Of a DNA stretch of 7,352 bases, positions 5,804 through 7,352 are shown piece after piece (the first letter of the stretch is position 1; every line of letters starts with the position of its first letter). The position numbers and the translations under genes were made by a program. The DNA comes from Gammaproteobacteria bacterium (GTDB lineage: Bacteria > Pseudomonadota > Gammaproteobacteria > Enterobacterales > Psychrobiaceae), in contig JABSRS010000163.1 in assembly GCA_013214885.1 (NCBI GenBank), positions 1 through 7,352 of the forward strand. Direction: 5' to 3'. The notes beneath the pieces are model-generated. The model worked only from the letters and a program-made list of their open reading frames with translations. It made no database searches and was not told the DNA's origin.

Positions 5804-6781
5804 ATGTATGAGGAATTTTATGGTCTATCTCACAAACCTTTTCAGCTCAGTCCTGATCCCAAGTTTTTTTATTCAAGTGACCTCCACAAAAAGGCCATCA
5901 GCTATTTAAAATATGGGCTGTCGCAACAAGAAGGTTTTATCGTTATCACGGGTGCAATTGGGACAGGAAAGACCACCATAGCTCGGTCATTACTCGAACA
6001 TGTCGAGGGTGGTAATGTGGTGGCTGCTCAATTGGTCACCACGATGCTCGATCCCAAAGAGTTACTTGAAATGATTGTGCTAGCGTTTGGCTTAAAGTGT
6101 GAATCCAATAATAAAACGTCTTTATTGTACACACTTGAGCAATATTTAATCTCATTACATCAACAAGGAAAACGTGCGGTCCTACTGGTCGATGAAGCCC
6201 AGAACCTGCCCGCGGAATCAGTTGAAGAACTGAGAATGTTGTCAAATTTCCAAGTAGGAAATCATCCTTTATTTCAAAGTTTTTTGTTAGGCCAAGATGA
6301 GTTGAGAACGATCATTCAATCGCCTGGGATGGAACAGTTTCGACAACGGATAATCGCCTCTTGCCATCTTCAGCCTTTAACCCAAGAAGAAACGCGGGAA
6401 TATATCAAACATCGCTTAGCGAAAGCGGGATGGCAAGGTGACTCGCTTATTTCCTTTACCGCTTATTCAATTATTCATGCCAAGACCCAAGGGGTACCAC
6501 GGATGATAAATCTGTTTATGGACCGGCTAATGTTGTTTGGGTTTATTGAAGAGCTTAAGCACTTTAACGTTGAAGCTATCGACGCGGTTATTAGTGAAAT
6601 GTCGGGCGAACTCACCATGGCCGTGACGATGAAAAAACAGCTAATCAATCCAAAAACTATAGTTCAACCAGCCCTACAGGGCAGAAACAATTCCGAACCC
6701 TTGGTTAATTTATTAAAAGAGATCATTGAAAAGATTAGAACTCTCGAAACAAAAATAGATCGATTGCTCAACAAGAACTAA
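5804..6781 (+). CDS. XrtA/PEP-CTERM system-associated AAA ATPase (ExeA-like)
   Basis: This 325-residue ATPase begins with MYEEFYGLSHKPFQLSPDP, the diagnostic N-terminus of TIGR03015-type and ExeA-like ATPases. Walker A is GAIGTGKTT (50-58, Lys56), Walker B is VLLVDEAQN (126-134, Asp130 and Glu131), LLGQDELR (161-168) sits at the sensor-1 position, and FRQRI (179-183) is a likely arginine-finger region. HLQPLTQEETREYI (188-201) and GVPRMINLFMDRLMLFGF (230-247) complete the AAA lid. After about residue 265 comes a less conserved tail ending in an amphipathic, probably coiled-coil helix (about 299-323). No membrane helix or signal peptide is seen, so it is cytoplasmic. The gene starts 3 nt after the barrel gene, with AAGGA at 5789-5793. 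The family is a regular member of EpsH loci, but its exact job is unknown; energising or assembling the export complex is a guess by analogy with ExeA. Confidence 0.93.
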   Translation: MYEEFYGLSHKPFQLSPDPKFFYSSDLHKKAISYLKYGLSQQEGFIVITGAIGTGKTTIARSLLEHVEGGNVVAAQLVTTMLDPKELLEMIVLAFGLKCESNNKTSLLYTLEQYLISLHQQGKRAVLLVDEAQNLPAESVEELRMLSNFQVGNHPLFQSFLLGQDELRTIIQSPGMEQFRQRIIASCHLQPLTQEETREYIKHRLAKAGWQGDSLISFTAYSIIHAKTQGVPRMINLFMDRLMLFGFIEELKHFNVEAIDAVISEMSGELTMAVTMKKQLINPKTIVQPALQGRNNSEPLVNLLKEIIEKIRTLETKIDRLLNKN

Positions 6782-6786
6782 AGGAT
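6781..6786 (+). promoter_or_regulatory. Ribosome binding site supporting the GTG start of the sensor kinase
   Basis: AAGGAT begins on the last base of the ATPase stop codon and lies 5 nt before the GTG at 6792. No ATG lies in the frame until far into the hydrophobic region, so this site is the main reason for choosing that start. Its overlap with the stop suggests coupled translation of ATPase and kinase. Confidence 0.6.
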
Positions 6787-6791
6787 AAATA

Positions 6792-7352
6792 GTGGAGATT
6801 ATTGGAGGTTATAGTTATTTAATCGTTGGTATATTTTTTATTTTTTTGCTGTTGTTACTCATCACAACAGGGCTTAGAAATGTTAATTCCAAGGTCTTGT
6901 TTGGGGCGATATTAATCAGTGGTTTTTGGAGCATTCATCAGTACTCGACCATTATTAATGGTCATTCGCAATACCCAATATTAGTGTTGGAATTACTCAA
7001 GAATATAGCTTGGGGATTTTTGTGTATTAGCCTATTAATTAAGACGGATTCAATCGCAGGTTTAATTAACTTTAAACATAAGTTACGTTGGTTTTATGTG
7101 GTAGTTTTAGCATCAGTTTTAATGTCAGTTTGTTTTAATTTTAAAATAATAACCGATCCGATTTGGTTGTTTATGTCGCAACTAATTCAAGCAATATCGT
7201 TACTAGTGATGGTTGAGTTTCTTTATCGCCAAGGCAGTTCAGATTTCAAATGGGGTTTTAAGCCCATGGCATTTATTATTTCAGCGTCAGCGATTGTCGA
7301 TTTTATTGTGTACTCATCAGCCGTGCTGCTCCAACAATTAGATTTCACTCTA
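6792..7352 (+). CDS. prsK: PEP-CTERM system histidine kinase PrsK, N-terminal membrane sensor, cut by right edge
   Basis: The frame is open from GTG 6792 for 187 codons to the window edge. The visible part is almost wholly membrane: about six hydrophobic helices (roughly 8-27, 35-55, 64-84, 99-115, 122-141, 157-178). VEFLYR (141-146), KWGFKPM (153-159) and DFIVYSSAVLLQQLD (170-184) match the end of the PrsK membrane domain (TIGR02916-type), where similar words such as VEQLFRN, RWGIK and LYSDALLFRRLD occur. The GAF-like, dimerisation and ATPase parts of the kinase would lie beyond the edge. In known systems PrsK phosphorylates PrsR, a sigma54-dependent response regulator that drives PEP-CTERM genes. 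The gene follows the ATPase after 10 nt and appears to be in the same operon. Family assignment rests on the membrane domain alone, so it is good but not complete. The signal it senses is unknown. Confidence 0.82.
   Translation, partial: MEIIGGYSYLIVGIFFIFLLLLLITTGLRNVNSKVLFGAILISGFWSIHQYSTIINGHSQYPILVLELLKNIAWGFLCISLLIKTDSIAGLINFKHKLRWFYVVVLASVLMSVCFNFKIITDPIWLFMSQLIQAISLLVMVEFLYRQGSSDFKWGFKPMAFIISASAIVDFIVYSSAVLLQQLDFTL

Noticed and set aside
5804..6781. Type II secretion ATPase ExeA or a transposition helper ATPase
   Set aside because: The AAA core is similar, but the N-terminus, the surrounding genes and the absence of a peptidoglycan-binding part, transposase or terminal repeats point to the PEP-CTERM-associated family.

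Overview
The window carries the left part of an exopolysaccharide locus of the XrtA/PEP-CTERM (EpsH-type exosortase) class. The DNA is AT-rich and gene-dense. The protein families match those of low-GC marine gammaproteobacteria (Alteromonadales-like, for example Colwellia, Thalassotalea or Shewanella relatives). That placement is inferred from protein style and base composition, because no rRNA or species-specific marker is present. No exosortase, PEP-CTERM substrate, tRNA, insertion sequence or CRISPR array lies in the window.

Layout. Positions 753 to 1 (minus strand) hold the N-terminal 251 codons of an initiating sugar transferase of the PEP-CTERM-associated EpsB/WcaJ-like type; its C-terminal catalytic part lies beyond the left edge. 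Positions 754-1099 are a 346-bp divergent control region with no gene but several short palindromes and repeats. From 1100 to the right edge, six plus-strand genes follow with short gaps or overlaps, and they look like one operon: a short outer-membrane export lipoprotein (1100-1741), a polysaccharide chain-length determinant (1793-3382), a separate BY-type tyrosine autokinase (3382-4242), a TIGR03016-type outer-membrane beta-barrel (best start 4232, end 5800), an ExeA-like AAA ATPase (5804-6781), and the membrane-sensor half of a PrsK-type histidine kinase (from 6792, cut by the right edge).

How they work together. The divergent transferase would load the first sugar on undecaprenyl phosphate. 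The chain-length protein and tyrosine kinase form a split Wzc-like pair that controls polymerisation and export. The export lipoprotein is too short to carry the outer-membrane helix of Wza, so the beta-barrel protein two genes downstream is a good candidate for the actual outer-membrane conduit, as in the short-OPX plus beta-barrel arrangement known from Myxococcus xanthus. The ATPase is a constant but poorly understood member of these loci. PrsK, with a response regulator PrsR presumably beyond the right edge, is the usual regulator of PEP-CTERM genes.

The overall system is a known class, not an unknown one. The points most worth a second look are the short-OPX/barrel pair, the tyrosine tail that overlaps the barrel gene's start, a changed residue in the kinase's Walker A' motif, the regulatory kinase placed inside the export operon, and the palindromes in the divergent control region.
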